Positions 43,973-56,054 of a DNA stretch of 64,000 nt are shown in pieces; position 1 is the first letter of the stretch, and every line of letters starts with the position of its first letter. Origin of the DNA: Topomyia yanbarensis (taxonomy: Eukaryota; Arthropoda; Insecta; Diptera; Culicidae). The notes beneath the pieces are model-generated. The model did no database searches and was not told the origin of the DNA. It saw nothing but the letters and a program-made list of their open reading frames with translations. Where the stretch lies: assembly GCF_030247195.1 (NCBI RefSeq), contig NC_080672.1, positions 363,374,271 through 363,438,270 on the forward strand. The letters run 5' to 3'. A program made the translations under genes and the position numbers.

Positions 43973-45660
43973 AGTCAAAACTGTCCATACTAGCGATTTC
44001 ACATATTCTACAATGTTTGTGTGTGTAAAAAGCGCCATATTTTGGTAATATTATTTTTTTTTAAATTGATCATAGTAGGCTACAGAAAATTTAACTTTTG
44101 AACCGAAAGAGATAGCGCTTGGCTGTCTTCGACAAAGTTGTAGAGGAGAGTATTTTTATAAATTTTGCAGAAGACATGTTGTCTCTGTCGCTCATAGTAA
44201 TCGAGTTATGAGAAGTTCTCTATGGTGAACTCCTTCATTTCCTATTTTTACTTATAACTTTTTTATTTCTGATTTTTTGCATTAACAATGTTCTAAGGTA
44301 TTTTTTATCATCATAAAACACACAACTTTTCCAAAGAGACCAGATATCTTTGAATGCTGTGTAAAGACTTATAGCTGATTTTACTTTAATTTTGGCCTGT
44401 TTTTGAACCCGTGTAACTTCACTATCGGTGAAAATTGTGATTATGCTATTAATTATTCTGATAGGACTAGGTTTCACCTACAAAACGAAGGTAAACTTGT
44501 TTGTCCATAGGTACCCGTTCAAAAGTTATACACTTTTGAAAACTTTATGTCTGGCCCTCCTGAAGTCGCGTGAATGGCTCACTGAACGAGTAGGCGCTGG
44601 CGTTCAAAGACGCTTTCGCTTGATTTCCTGAGTGAGGCGCACTCTGTGTACTAGTGCGTCTACCGGAAGGTTAACACTGATATTGAATGATTTTCCAATA
44701 GGTGATATACAATTTCATCTCGTTCCGGTTTATACCGTATGAATTTTAGTTTCAGGATATGGATAAAGAAGTAAAAGTTACACATTTTCCATATAATTTC
44801 TGCATTAACCGGCTGGATATTTTCAAATATTTTAGACTGGGGTGAAAGCAATTGTATGCATAATCTTTTTTGCCCTGAAGCTAACATTCATACGATAATC
44901 TGCACCGAGATGAAATTGTATGTCACCCGTTGGAAAATCATTCAATGTCAGTGTTAACCTTCCGGCAGACACGCTAGTACACAGAGTGCGCGTCACTCAG
45001 GAAATCAAGCGAAAGCGTCTTTGAACGCCAGCGCCTACTCGTTCAGTGAGCCATTAACGCGACTTCAGGAGGGCCAGACATAAAGTTTTCCAAGGTGTAT
45101 AACTTTTGAAGGGATGCTTATGGACAAACAATTTTACCTTCGTTTTGTAGGTGAAACCTAGTCTTATCAGAATAATTGATAGCATAATTCCAATTTTTGC
45201 CGATAGTGAAGTTACACGGGTTCAAAAACAGGCCAAAATATAATCAAAATCAGCTATAAGTCTTTACACAGCATTCAAAGATATCTGGTCTCTTTGGAAA
45301 AGTTGTGTGTTTTATGATGATAAAAAATACCTTAGAACATTGTTAATGCAAAAAACCAGAAATAAAAAAGTTATAAGTAAAAATAGGAAATGAAGGAGTT
45401 CACCATAGAGAAATTCTCATAACTCGATTACTATGAGCGACAGAGACAACATGTCTTCTGCAAAATTTATAAAAATACAACAACAACTCCTCTACAACTT
45501 TGTCGAAGACAGCCAAGCGCTATCTCTTTCGGTTCAAAAGTTAAATTTTCTGTAGCCTACTATGATCATTTAAAAAAAATGATATTACCAAAAGATGGCG
45601 CTTTTTACATACACAAACATTGTAGAATATGTGAAATCGCTAATATGGACAGTTTTGACT
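43973..45660. repeat. Large palindrome: two 750-bp arms, 184-bp loop
   Basis: Left arm 43973-44722, right arm 44906-45660. Paired blocks run the whole length, e.g. agtcaaaactgtccatacta, gatagcgcttggctgtcttc, catgttgtctctgtcgctca, cctcctgaagtcgcg and ggtgatatacaatttcatct versus its near-complement. Differences are few and scattered. No coding capacity; a transcript would fold into a long hairpin. Confidence 0.9.
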
Positions 45661-46847
45661 TTAATGAATTAAGTACCTCAAAACGCAAATGCATTGATTT
45701 AATATTGTCGATTCATGCACCAAGATCCGATGTACCGAAGATAACAACGTGTAAATCATAAAAACGGACAAATAACTTCCGTGTTTCTTCTATGTAAGTA
45801 TCGAATAATTTAACGTCAATTACCAGTTTGGAAGACAGCGCACAAACAATTGTAGAGAATCGACGTTCGCTGCGCTACTCAATTACTGTTGTTCTTGTCG
45901 ATTTTAAAATTTGATCGTGATATTTTACAATTTGTTGGCCAAGGTTTATATATTTTACTTGGTTTGTTGCGCCACTGGTCCAGTTTTGTCAACTTTGCTA
46001 TCGTCATACCCCTCACTACACTACGCAGTAGGTATGTTGGTTTGTTTTTGTTTATGATTATGATCTCACTCTTCCGTATAAAAATTTCAATATTATAATT
46101 ACCACTATTGATGTAACCTCATCCAGTAGATAAGGTTTTACAAGCGCGGGCGATGAACACGTGCAGTTCACGTCTTGCAGCTATCAAGTATATTTTTTTT
46201 ATAAACACCCCCCCTTCCCCCCTTTCGGGCATCCGAGTTACACCGCCGCCCTTTTACGATTGTTACATCAATTATAGAAGCCGACAGCTACCTACTCTCC
46301 GTTTAGGGTACAATTAACTATTGATGGGCATTTGATACGAATCTTTGTATCATACCATTTAGTGATTTAACACTTACCGGCAATAGCAGCTATCAATATA
46401 AGTATAGTTACCATCTGGAGGAATGGGGCATGGGAAGTGAATGAATATTGAAAGTGAGTAAATAGGGGCAATAAACTGATGGACATTATGAAGTAGCAGA
46501 CTACGAAATCTGATACGCTCAGGTATCAGTTTGATCGATTTTCGAATTAACTCGTCGAATCGATATAAACATTTATAAAGCACTGTTTATTCATACATAA
46601 TAAATTCGTAAACAACTTAACCGTCTTGCTGAATACTATCCAAAATTAGACCATTTTGTATCCGTTCAGACATTCGATTGCTCGCGTCCTATGAATCCAT
46701 GGAATGGTAAGATTTTCTTCCATTATAACTTAAACATTCACAACAATCAATTGAAATGGATATGCCACCAGCAGTGCAACAAAACATCTCCCATTGCAAA
46801 TTATGATTAATTATGATTGCCATAATAGAGCACACTTTTCATGCACT
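45661..46847. other. AT-rich DNA, no gene recognised
   Basis: Only short frames. 46140-46260 is locally C-rich. Confidence 0.4.
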
Positions 46848-46849
46848 TA

Positions 46850-48540
46850 CAGTGTATCAAAAAATTGTCCGTACAGGGATTGCTCGCATGCGCAGTTGTA
46901 CATTAAACACATTAAGTTAAAGAATAAAAACCTTAAATTTGTTTATTTATGAACTAAAATAACTCCTTAATTCTATCAAAACATAAATATAAGAAAAATT
47001 CATTCAACTGTAAAACAAAATGAATAAAATAAACATCTCTTCCAAAATCAATGTCAAAGAATTGTCCGTACACGACAAGAAATGTTATTGAACTGACTTA
47101 AAATACAAAATTAATACTTTGTATGACCACCTTTTGCTGCAATTACGCTCTGCAAACGTCTTTTCATCGAGGAAGCCAGTTTTTGGGTTGTTTCAGGTGA
47201 AATTTTCTGCCATTCTTCAACTAGAACCTTCTTCAGCTGGTTCTTATTTTGAATCGGATGTTCCCGGATTTTTCGTTCAAGATGATCCCACAAATTTTCT
47301 ATGGGATTTAGGTCCGGTGATTGGGGAGGATGTGGGAGCGTCGATTTTACATTGTAGAGCAACCATTCCTTGACAATCTTCGAGGAATGCTTGGGGTCAT
47401 TATCCTGAACAAAACAAAGCGAAAATTATCTCCATGGCCCAATTTCCGCGCGCTTGCTTTTAAATTGTTCTTTAAAATGTCAAGATACATGAATCTATCC
47501 ATGGTAGATTCGATAAATGTCAAGTTTCCTGGACCACTTGCACTGAAGGCACCCCACACCATAACATGACCACCGCCGTGCTTTACTGTCGGCCGCAGAT
47601 TTTTCGGATTTAACTCAGTATTCGGTTTGCGCCACACTCTAACCAATCCGTCAGTCCCGAAAATATTAAATTTGCTCTCATCCGTGAATAGAACGTTGTT
47701 CCAAAAATCCTCTGGTTCTACTACATATTCTTGAGCGTATTCCAACCGCTTTTTGATATTTTTAGCAGAAATGAACGGTTTTTTACGCGCTACGCATCCT
47801 CGATATCCTTTATCGTGGAGGGCATTGCGTATTGTTTGTGGGTTAATGTTGTCGTACCGCAACAGGCTATCTGCAAGCTTAGGAGCACTCTGTTTAGGAT
47901 GTTCCTTGATTTCACGTAAAAGTATGCGAACGTGACGATCTGTAAGCTTCGGTTTGCGACCTCTTCCGGGAGCAGTCTCAAGAGATTTTGTTTTCTTGAA
48001 GCTCTGAAGTACATACTGCACCGAAGATCGTGGGCGATTCACAGTTCCTGCAATTTCGGACAGGCTTTTACCATCTTTCTTCAAATCAACGATCAATTTT
48101 CGGATGGCCAGCGGAATTTTAGTGTGAGAATCGGCCATTATACTGACAAAATTATCTAACACGTTTAAATTGCACGAAAAAACTAAAAAACATCGATTTT
48201 ATCGAATATGCTGTAAAAATCACCAGAAACTTATTCTACAGGACACGACGCGGGTGCTTGTTTCTACCTGTTTGACACATACTTGTTTACTTCACAAAGT
48301 TTTGAAACGGTCGTAAGTGTACGGGCAATTTTTTGGCGTCGGTTTCGTTGCTTTTTTGAAGCTCGCAAATATTTTAACAAAGTTATTGGTTTTCAGCATA
48401 ATTTGACATTTGAACTACAAAACGGACTGCAATCTGCACCAAATGGCCTAAACTATCAATTGAGGAGAGTCCCCTTAATACATTTTTCTAATGATTTATT
48501 ATTGGAGTAAATGCTGTACGGGCAATTTTTTGATACAGTG
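46850..48540 (-). mobile_element. Tc1-type DNA transposon, 1691 bp
   Basis: Ends ca(g/c)tgtatcaaaaaattg in inverted orientation, flanked by TA at 46848-46849 and 48541-48542. A second copy of the transposase-site motif, attgtccgtacac / gtgtacgggcaat, lies about 200 bases inside each end (47055 and 48317), the IR/DR layout of Sleeping Beauty-type elements. It carries one transposase gene with a single frameshift. Confidence 0.9.
47111..48138 (-). pseudogene. Tc1 transposase with one frameshift
   Basis: Start taken at 48138 (MADSHTKIPLAIRKLIVDLK). The N-terminal paired-like helix-turn-helix (GKSLSEIAGTVNRPRSSVQY, then GRGRKPKLTDRH) binds the element ends. The catalytic domain cuts and joins DNA: first Asp in NVLFTDESKFN, then VRVWRKPN, GGGHVMVWGAFS, and the Glu in QSPDLNPIENLWDHLE. 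The frame is lost at about 47406 by a one-base deletion immediately before the second catalytic Asp, and the remaining 83 codons continue in another frame to 47111. Otherwise the protein is full length (about 340 residues) without stops. It is one small lesion from intact, so the insertion is young, but this copy should be inactive. Confidence 0.9.
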
Positions 48541-48542
48541 TA

Positions 48543-49938
48543 TTTCCACAAATCCAGCGGTCTCCGTCTGGCAGACAGGCATCTCTGACTGAACTTCCTG
48601 AATGCGCGGTTCGATAGGCTCAACCCAAACTCAAATTCAACATTTCCCCCGACAAACCATCATCATTGCATACAATACCACATTTACAATATGTTTATTT
48701 GTTTTCGTTCGCATTTTCCACATAGCAGATAGTATCATTATCAGCGCCCTTCCTGCTTCCCCCCCCCCGCTGCCATAGTTTGAACGGAGTTGGTTGGTAG
48801 GTAGGTATATCCATTACCAGCGCGATCATTTGAACAACCCATTTTGCATTCTGCTTGTTCGCATTTCTGTTTCACACCAGATCTGAGAAATTATATCATT
48901 GCTTACTTCCTCCGAGATGAGGTACCATACATTTGTTTTGATAAACGGAATGTTGAATTCCATCTAACAGTGGAGGTCGGGAAGATTTGCCATGATTATT
49001 GGTGATGGAAAACGACAGCATCACTCGGCCAGCAGAGAGAACACAAGTCTCCAACGGATTTATGTTATAAAGTATTGTAGAGCGTTTTACCACGAAAATG
49101 CTTTTAAACTTGCTCATTTGTTGAACTTATTCGTAATTTCTTTTTTATTGAACTTTCTCTCTGAAGTCTCTTAAAATACCAATAGTACTTCGCACGGAAC
49201 GTTTTAGCCCTATCGAGCCCAACTTTTTTCTTGCGCATGTAGGGTTCCAATATTATTTTTCCTTTAAATTAAAATTTTAAATTAATTAGGGACAAGAAAC
49301 ACGAAAAACCAATTTTGGTCAAGATATATGCTTCTCTGGTGGTGCTAGAAATTTCTCTAATTTTACTTCTGATTATCTATACAATTCTCCGTGAATATTT
49401 GCAATAGCCAAATTGCACAAAAAGGGAGCCGAAAATATCCTAAATATGATATGCTTAATCATCTTAAAAATATTTAATCTTAAAAATATTTAAGAACAAC
49501 AAAGTTATTTCAAAATTTCAATTTTCACCGTTAGCGTAACGGCATAGCTTCGGTTACTGATTTTTGTGAGCCATTCTTATCTAAACCAAAAGGTATAACT
49601 ATTTGAAAATGTTGTTTATAAACAATACATGATGGAGTTAACCTGCCCCAAATCCTGCAAAATTAGTTAAAATGCAAAAAAATCGATTGAAGATAATTAA
49701 AATAATCGCGCGAAATGATTTGATATATTTTACTTCAATTATTCCATAACTCTCTTCGTTCGTGTACTTTATCAACTATGTTTTATATAGTTAAATGTCA
49801 ACAGTGCTATTTTTGAAAATGAACCAGCTTGGTTATGTGAATATTTTTTTCCTATCTCATTTTATTGCAAATATGCCATAGTTTTCATTTTAATTAATTT
49901 TTTGCCGTAAGTAATTTTAAATGTTCATTGATTTGATG
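48543..49938. other. AT-rich DNA, no gene recognised
   Basis: Short frames only; a C tract near 48763. Confidence 0.4.
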
Positions 49939-50697
49939 GCATTGCACAGTGATCCGAATTCACAATTTAGGAAGAAAAAAATGTTTGTGGCTTAACCTTA
50001 TATTTTAGAGCTACGATGTTTTCAGGACAAATAATCAGTATGGAATAGGCCATCTTGAGATGTAGATATTATTAGGGTTGCTCTTATTGTTAGGGTGTTT
50101 CAAAAAGTATTTTCTGAATGTGAGAAGATAAAACATTGCAGTCTTCAGCAACATTGTAGAGGAACTTGTACCAAGCAACTTTTCCAAAGACGTCATTGCT
50201 GTATCTCCAAAGGTTTTCGTTTTCTAGCTATTTTAATTGAGCAACTTAGGGTGTTCCCAGCAAAAACATTTCTTTTGCTGTAACTTTTTTAATTTTTTAT
50301 TTCTCATAAACGGTATCTTCAGACAACTTTTAAAGCTCATCGCTCTCATTTTTTCTTTTCATAATAGAAGAATTCAGATATCACTTTTAGAACCGAAGTT
50401 ATATGAATATATTAATTATAAAATAGGTCCTTTTAAAATCTTTGTATCTAAAATTGGGGCAAACGAAAATAATTTCTTCTTCTTGCATTTGAAAGAGAAT
50501 ACCTTCAGACATGTTTAGAAAAAAATTGCGAAGGTGATATTTCTGAAAAAGAAAATTAAATCGAGTTTGAAATTTGTTATTTTACTACTAAAAATGCCTC
50601 ATGTAGAGTCGAAATTTCTCAAATGGGCCACCCAAATTAGGTGATATCGCAATTTCGATGGAAAATCCAGTTTTTTTGGTAGCATTTTACCGCGAAT

Positions 50698-50815
50698 TTT
50701 ACCGGAACAGTAGCTCCACCTTTAATACACGGTCCCAACCATTCATTTGCAAAAGGTTTTTCCCTCAGGCTCAGGGACAATTTTTCACTAGTGGTCTATT
50801 CCCTACATACTTTTT
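50698..50815. mobile_element. Left half of the second-family MITE
   Basis: Matches the left part of 18707-19002 (tagctccacctttaatacac, ccctcagg, gacaatttttcactagtgg) and breaks off after 50799. Confidence 0.7.
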
Positions 50816-50944
50816 TTTTCGAGAGTTGTGCTACTGGAACTGTAGAGCTAGGTTCCAGAAAGGGCTCTCTGTCAGAATTACATACTACAATTTGCAGACG
50901 AGACAGGCAATGTCGCCCACTAAAACACTGCTTTAGGCCAATTG

Positions 50945-52240
50945 TAGCGGGCCGTGATTCTGAATGTGATATTCATTGTACGGTTCAGGTATGTGCGGGC
51001 GTAGGGACTTGCGATCGCGTGTATCATCGCGAAGAGCTCGAGCATTTGTACGTTAACGTGTTCGATCGCGTGTGCGTTTGTATGTCGCGTGTGCTAACGT
51101 GTATGTAACTTCGCGTGTATAAATTCTATTTTATAACCGTGTGCCTTTCGCATATTCGCATGTCTTCTTGGATAATCGCGCGCGGACCGTGAATCTAATA
51201 CTTTATTTTTGGTGTACGGCTAAAATGCTAAAATAGAGTGAGATCTTCCATATCATTAGAGTTCCCGGTGATGTCGCCATGGAACGTGTTGTCTAGTGGA
51301 TATGAGCTGTATTTTTTTTATTGGTCCTACTGAATGTATGGACCTAAGTTATTAGGACAGCGAGTAATGGATTCCGGACGTGACCGATTCATGAGCGCGC
51401 GAAAACGGACGTTTGTAGGTTCGTGTTTGAGACAGCGTTTGAAACTTCGGGAATGCTAAAACGGGTGTTATTAAGTTTGCGCGATTGCGAACGTAGGTGT
51501 GCGTTGTTAATCGCGAAGGGCTTAAGCGTTCGTATGTTAACGTGTTTGTCACGTGTGCTCGCGTTCATGTGACTTCGCGTGTACAAGACTGGATTTTGTA
51601 ACCGTGTGGCCATTCCTATATACGCGTGCGTTCTTGGATGGCCACGCTGACCTTCATTCTGATAGTTTTCGGTGTACAATTCACATTCTGACAGGGAATA
51701 AGTTACCCCATATCACTAGAGTCCTCGGTCATGTCGCCATGTAACGTGGTGTCCAGTGGATATGAGAGCTTTCTTTTTTTAATTGAACCAATTGAAGGCA
51801 TGGACCTAGTCTGCTGATATCAAGGATAGAAACATCCGAAAGTGACCGATTCATGATCGTGCGACCGCGGGAGGTATTAGGTATTAGGTTCACGAAAATT
51901 TATAGGAGCTGAGACATTCACTTTAACACCGGGATGTTATCATGAGCGTCACTTTTTTGATTGGTTCATCTGAAGACATTAGTCCAGACTGCTAGGACCG
52001 AGGTAAGACTTCCGGACGTGACCGTCTCATGATCGCGCGAGTGATGGGTTAATGTTTGAGACCGCGTTTAGAAGTTTAAAGATGCTACGCTTACTTAACT
52101 ACCGGAGTTTTTTCATGTATGCGAAATAGCGGGCGTAAGTATGTGTGGATTATTGCAATTGCATGGTCGTGTTTGTGGCCAGGTTTGCGTTATCGCGAAG
52201 GCCACGAGAGTTTGTACCTATATGAGTATAGATAGCGTAT
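50945..52240. repeat. Satellite-like tandem array, unit about 485 bp
   Basis: atcgcgaag(a/g)gct anchors at 51026 and 51510 start two full units sharing gttaacgtgtt, gacttcgcgtgta, cactagagtcctcgg/cattagagttcccgg, gtcatgtcgccatg(t/g)aacg and gtgaccgattcatgatcg. A third, shuffled unit follows to about 52240. It is rich in CG dinucleotides. No coding capacity. Confidence 0.7.
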
Positions 52241-53167
52241 AGTAGAAATATACTAATAAAAGAAATCATAACATGCCGTATAAAGAAAAAAAGATGCAAA
52301 GAGCTTGATAAGAAGTGTATAAATTGAACAATACTATTTTGGAATACATAAATAATGGAAAAACAAACTGCAAGCAAGATGTACAAAAGAAACAGACTAA
52401 TGAAGTAGAATAGAAAAACACATGTAACATGCAATCCAACTCGTCTAAATGCAACAAATGTTGTACATTTATCATTAACGACAATTGCATGCTGTTAGAC
52501 TTTCATCATGCTATGCTGGCCGGGAATGGATGACTCACGTGCTTCGGTAAATTCATGTACCCTAACTTATCCAACCCGACTTTCCCGAATGAATAGAACC
52601 AAATGCTCAAATTGATCACCAGAAGTGTTAGCAACTACTACTCAGACGAACACATACATAGATAGACATACTACTAGCACATAACAATTGTACACTAATA
52701 CGAAAAACTACGATTATTACAAAGCGACAACTAACAGGTTTCTACTTATTCTACTTCATTAAATTAATTTAATTATTAAATTAATTTAACTGGTATGTGC
52801 ACGATGACGAAGTCGACCGATAAATGGACACACAATGACTCCCACTGTGAGCCCCGTCCACGAATACCACTAATAGAACAATATTTGCAAACACGGCACA
52901 CAGCGGAAGTCAATCCACGTCGACCCGCCAGTCGGCCACGCCACCGCGCACAGACCAGTGATTTAGCGTTGGTATGCGCAGGTGCATAGTATGAAGAAAC
53001 ATAGAACATTAAAAAGGCGCATAAGCCCTCTCGGTCTCCTCGATGCACCACTATCGAGGCGTAATGCAATAACCATCCTAAAGCAATTGTCTGTCAGAGG
53101 TTCTGTAGGACTTATGCACGCAATATGCCTGAAGATGTTTGCAATACCGTCAAACCCCTAAACCTTG
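52241..53167. other. Non-coding DNA inside the inverted-repeat structure
   Basis: No gene recognised. An AT palindrome, ttaaattaattta and its complement, is centred near 52774. Confidence 0.4.
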
Positions 53168-53325
53168 GGGAGGGGACAATTTTTCACTAGTGGTCTATCC
53201 CCCGTGCACTTGCGCATATATCAGCGGCGCCATAATCTCAAATACGTCCACAGTCCCAACTAAAAGCATATTCAAAATGACCGTTAAAGCGGACGAAGAA
53301 TTGTTTTCGAGTGTTACATATTGTT
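53168..53325. mobile_element. Right half of the second-family MITE
   Basis: Matches the right part of 18707-19002 (gtggcgccataat-type block, cacagtcccaact, aaaatgaccgttaaagcg). It starts with the same 26 bases that end the left half. Confidence 0.7.
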
Positions 53326-53705
53326 CGTGATTTTATAGGATCCAAAAATTTTTTAAACAATTGTTTATAAAAAATGACAGATCTGTTTCGTTCTAAAACA
53401 ATACCACATATACTACTTTTAGTACCTACCTTTTCTAAATTAAGTGTGGAGACGGGCATAACGTAGTTGGTAAATCGATTACCTGAAAATGATTTTTGAA
53501 ACACCTTAACGATAAGAGCAACCCTAATACCATCTACATCTTGAGATGACCTATTCCATACTGATTATTAGTCCTGAAGACATCGTAGCTCTAAAATATA
53601 AGGTTTAACCACAAACATTTTTGTCTTCCTAAGTTGTGAATTTGGACCACTGTGCATTGTAAGGGAACACGTATCTGCTGGGTAACACAAATCCACCTGA
53701 TATAT

Positions 53706-55573
53706 TGTAGCATGTTCACCTTTTTCGTGGTTTTTGTCATTATTCGTTCACTACGCTCACTATGCCAAAACGCATCACATCAAGAAATATTCAGACGCTT
53801 GTGTACAAATATTCCCTTGCATGCAATTTTAGCCTATTTCGGATGAACTTTCAAAAAATATTCCGTCTCACCGAAACCCAAATGCGCATTAGAATGAAAT
53901 GGATAGATACGAATGTGTTAAGAGGAAAGAGTATTCTTAAAATTCAAGCGAGAGAAATGGTTGTCGAAAGAGTAGTATTTGTAAAAATACGTACTTCCGA
54001 CTACGAATACTCGAATCACTTGACGCCTATCTGAGGATTTACAGAACTGCAACTCGTCCATTTCGATCCTGATCGTGGAAGAGGCAGCAGTGTGAAGTTC
54101 TTTTTTTAGTATCGCGGTGTGTTTTAAAAGGTAGTTTGTTAAAAATGTGAGAAGTTCTTTTAGGATTAAATTTATTAAAAAAGTTCCTTTCCGATAGGCA
54201 TAGCTAGTGCGGTCAGTGAATTGTGCGGTCAGAAATACAAATTTGAATTCGCTACATTTCGTGCGAACTTGTGTGTGAAAAGAAGGTAAGACTAAATAAT
54301 TATTGAGTTGTGTGATAAAAAGCTTCAAAGCGTCGAATAGCCGATCGACGGCTTCTTCTCTTTTATTGAAAGTTTGGAGATTTTTCGCCATCCGTGTTCT
54401 AGCGACGCATACGCTCGGCACGCCGCCCGTCTCGTTTACCACCCTGCTGACCCCACGTTCCGGCTTCGAAAGTTCCCGACGCTTTTGGCAAAAGGTCGGA
54501 AGGAAGCTGCAAAATCATCAACGCGCTTCGTTAGAGCGACGGCCATCTTCATCGTCGGAAAGTTGGCCGAATTCAACACCCAGTAGGCAAAGGCCTAAAT
54601 AGCGTCATCATTGCGACGCCATTGTAGACGCCGTTCGTCGCCATCGCTGAATAGGTTTGCGATAGGAAGTCGGTGCCGAAGCCGCAATACCAGTCGGCAC
54701 CCAGCTGAGATGCAGCTCTACTAGATCGACGCTGTTCCTGAAATAACGCATGTAAGTTAAAAATAGATCATTGATCCGTGCACGTAGATCCATACACACA
54801 CAAAACTCAAACCTTCGAAAGCTTTCTTTGCCGCTCGAAAGCTAAAGCCGAGCGCGCATTTGTACTGCTCAGCGCAGCTTTATCCGCTAGCAGGAAATTT
54901 TGACCGCACATAGGTAGAAAGGAAAGGGGAAAGCTAGAAAGGGAAGGAACACGAAAAATGTAAAGCTTAATGAATATATGAAACCTAGGTTAAGAATAAA
55001 ATGCCGTATTTTAATCCGTCCAATAAAATGTTTTCCTGTTAGTTAGTGTTACCTGAAATGTTTGTATTTTTTATGTTGATTAGCTTTCCCATGTAGTGAA
55101 TTTGGTTCGAGAAGATTTCTCACGTTTCGCGTCGTTTCCGTAGATTTGAATTTTCTTTGTGTTTGTTTTACTCCGATGGGCTATCGGGAATTAGTCCCCA
55201 CTACTACTTACAAAGCGAGAGGGAAAGAGTGTTCGACTGAGTTCTGCCTGTGATGATAACTGATCGTTTTTTTAGTGCATGAGCTTTCGAGTTGGTATAA
55301 CGATCATTTCTCTTGCGTCTTTGCTAAATATAGTAGTGGCTCCATCTATACGCGAAACGGAGTGCATCTTTTCACATTTTGTGTTTACCTACCGTTCCTT
55401 TGCGCCATTTCGGGATCAATTTCTATAACCTGCCCTGAGGTTAGGTTTCATGCTGGGCAATTCTAACCTGACGAGTGGTCCTCTTCGGGGGTGGCGCTAA
55501 AGCTACTCGTTTAAAACGTCCTGAGGAGCGTTTTGGTAGACGGAAACCGTAAACGGCCATTTGGCCCGCTACA
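53706..55573 (+). repeat. 5' LTR, 1868 bp
   Basis: Starts TGTAGC and ends GCTACA, a perfect 6-bp inverted terminus. Offset by exactly 8,937 bp, its first 1,358 bases match the 3' LTR with no difference I can find. Possible poly(A) signals AATAAA are at 54995 and 55022. Frames inside it (such as 174 codons, 53918-54442 minus) resemble no family and are probably chance. Confidence 0.9.
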
Positions 55574-55576
55574 TTT

Positions 55577-55589
55577 TGGCGCCCAACGT
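55577..55589 (+). other. Primer-binding site, tRNA-Lys type
   Basis: tggcgcccaacgt, three bases after the LTR end. These 13 bases match the tRNA-Lys(1,2) primer-site consensus; the match then stops. Confidence 0.75.
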
Positions 55590-56054
55590 AAATTTTGGGG
55601 TAATTTTTTTCCTGTTGCGCGCATCACATTTTGGCATCCAATTTTAAAAAAGGCTAAAATTTTGCGGACTCAGGTAATGCAATTTGCATCTTGAGTTAAT
55701 CTAGTATTGGATTTTTTTTAGTTGTGTTTGGGAACTGCATTTTCTCAAAAAAATACATAACGATTTCGGGTAATTTTTTTTCGGATTTGTTGAAATCAAA
55801 AGAAAAACTGGGCATTTTTATAACGTTTATTCTTCTGTTTTTTTTTATATTTGTACATGCGTCCTGAATATACTTAAGATACAAAAAATTATTATTTCTA
55901 GTTTCTGTACATATATTCTTCTATGATAACCTTAAATTTATTGGTACACATTATTTTTTTTTAACTTAATAAAAATAAGGCAGTGAAGTAGGTGAGTGAA
56001 CCTAATCTGAATTGCAAATTGGTTGAATTTAACTTTTGAATTTGGCAAAGAAAA
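55590..56054 (+). other. Element leader
   Basis: AT-rich untranslated region between primer site and ORF; no frame of note. Confidence 0.5.

Larger units (their letters stand above)
49939..53659. repeat. Inverted-repeat structure, arms of about 170 bp
   Basis: Left arm 49939-50107, right arm 53488-53659. Shared blocks: ttatattttagagctacgatg, aatcagtatggaatagg, agatgtagat, attagggttgctctta, ggtgtttcaaaaa. Arms differ at perhaps one base in eight. The interior holds a split MITE and a satellite-like array. Confidence 0.7.

Noticed and set aside
53918..54442. 174-codon minus-strand frame in the LTR (and its copy at 62855-63379)
   Set aside because: Lies wholly in the LTR, on the opposite strand, with no recognisable domain.
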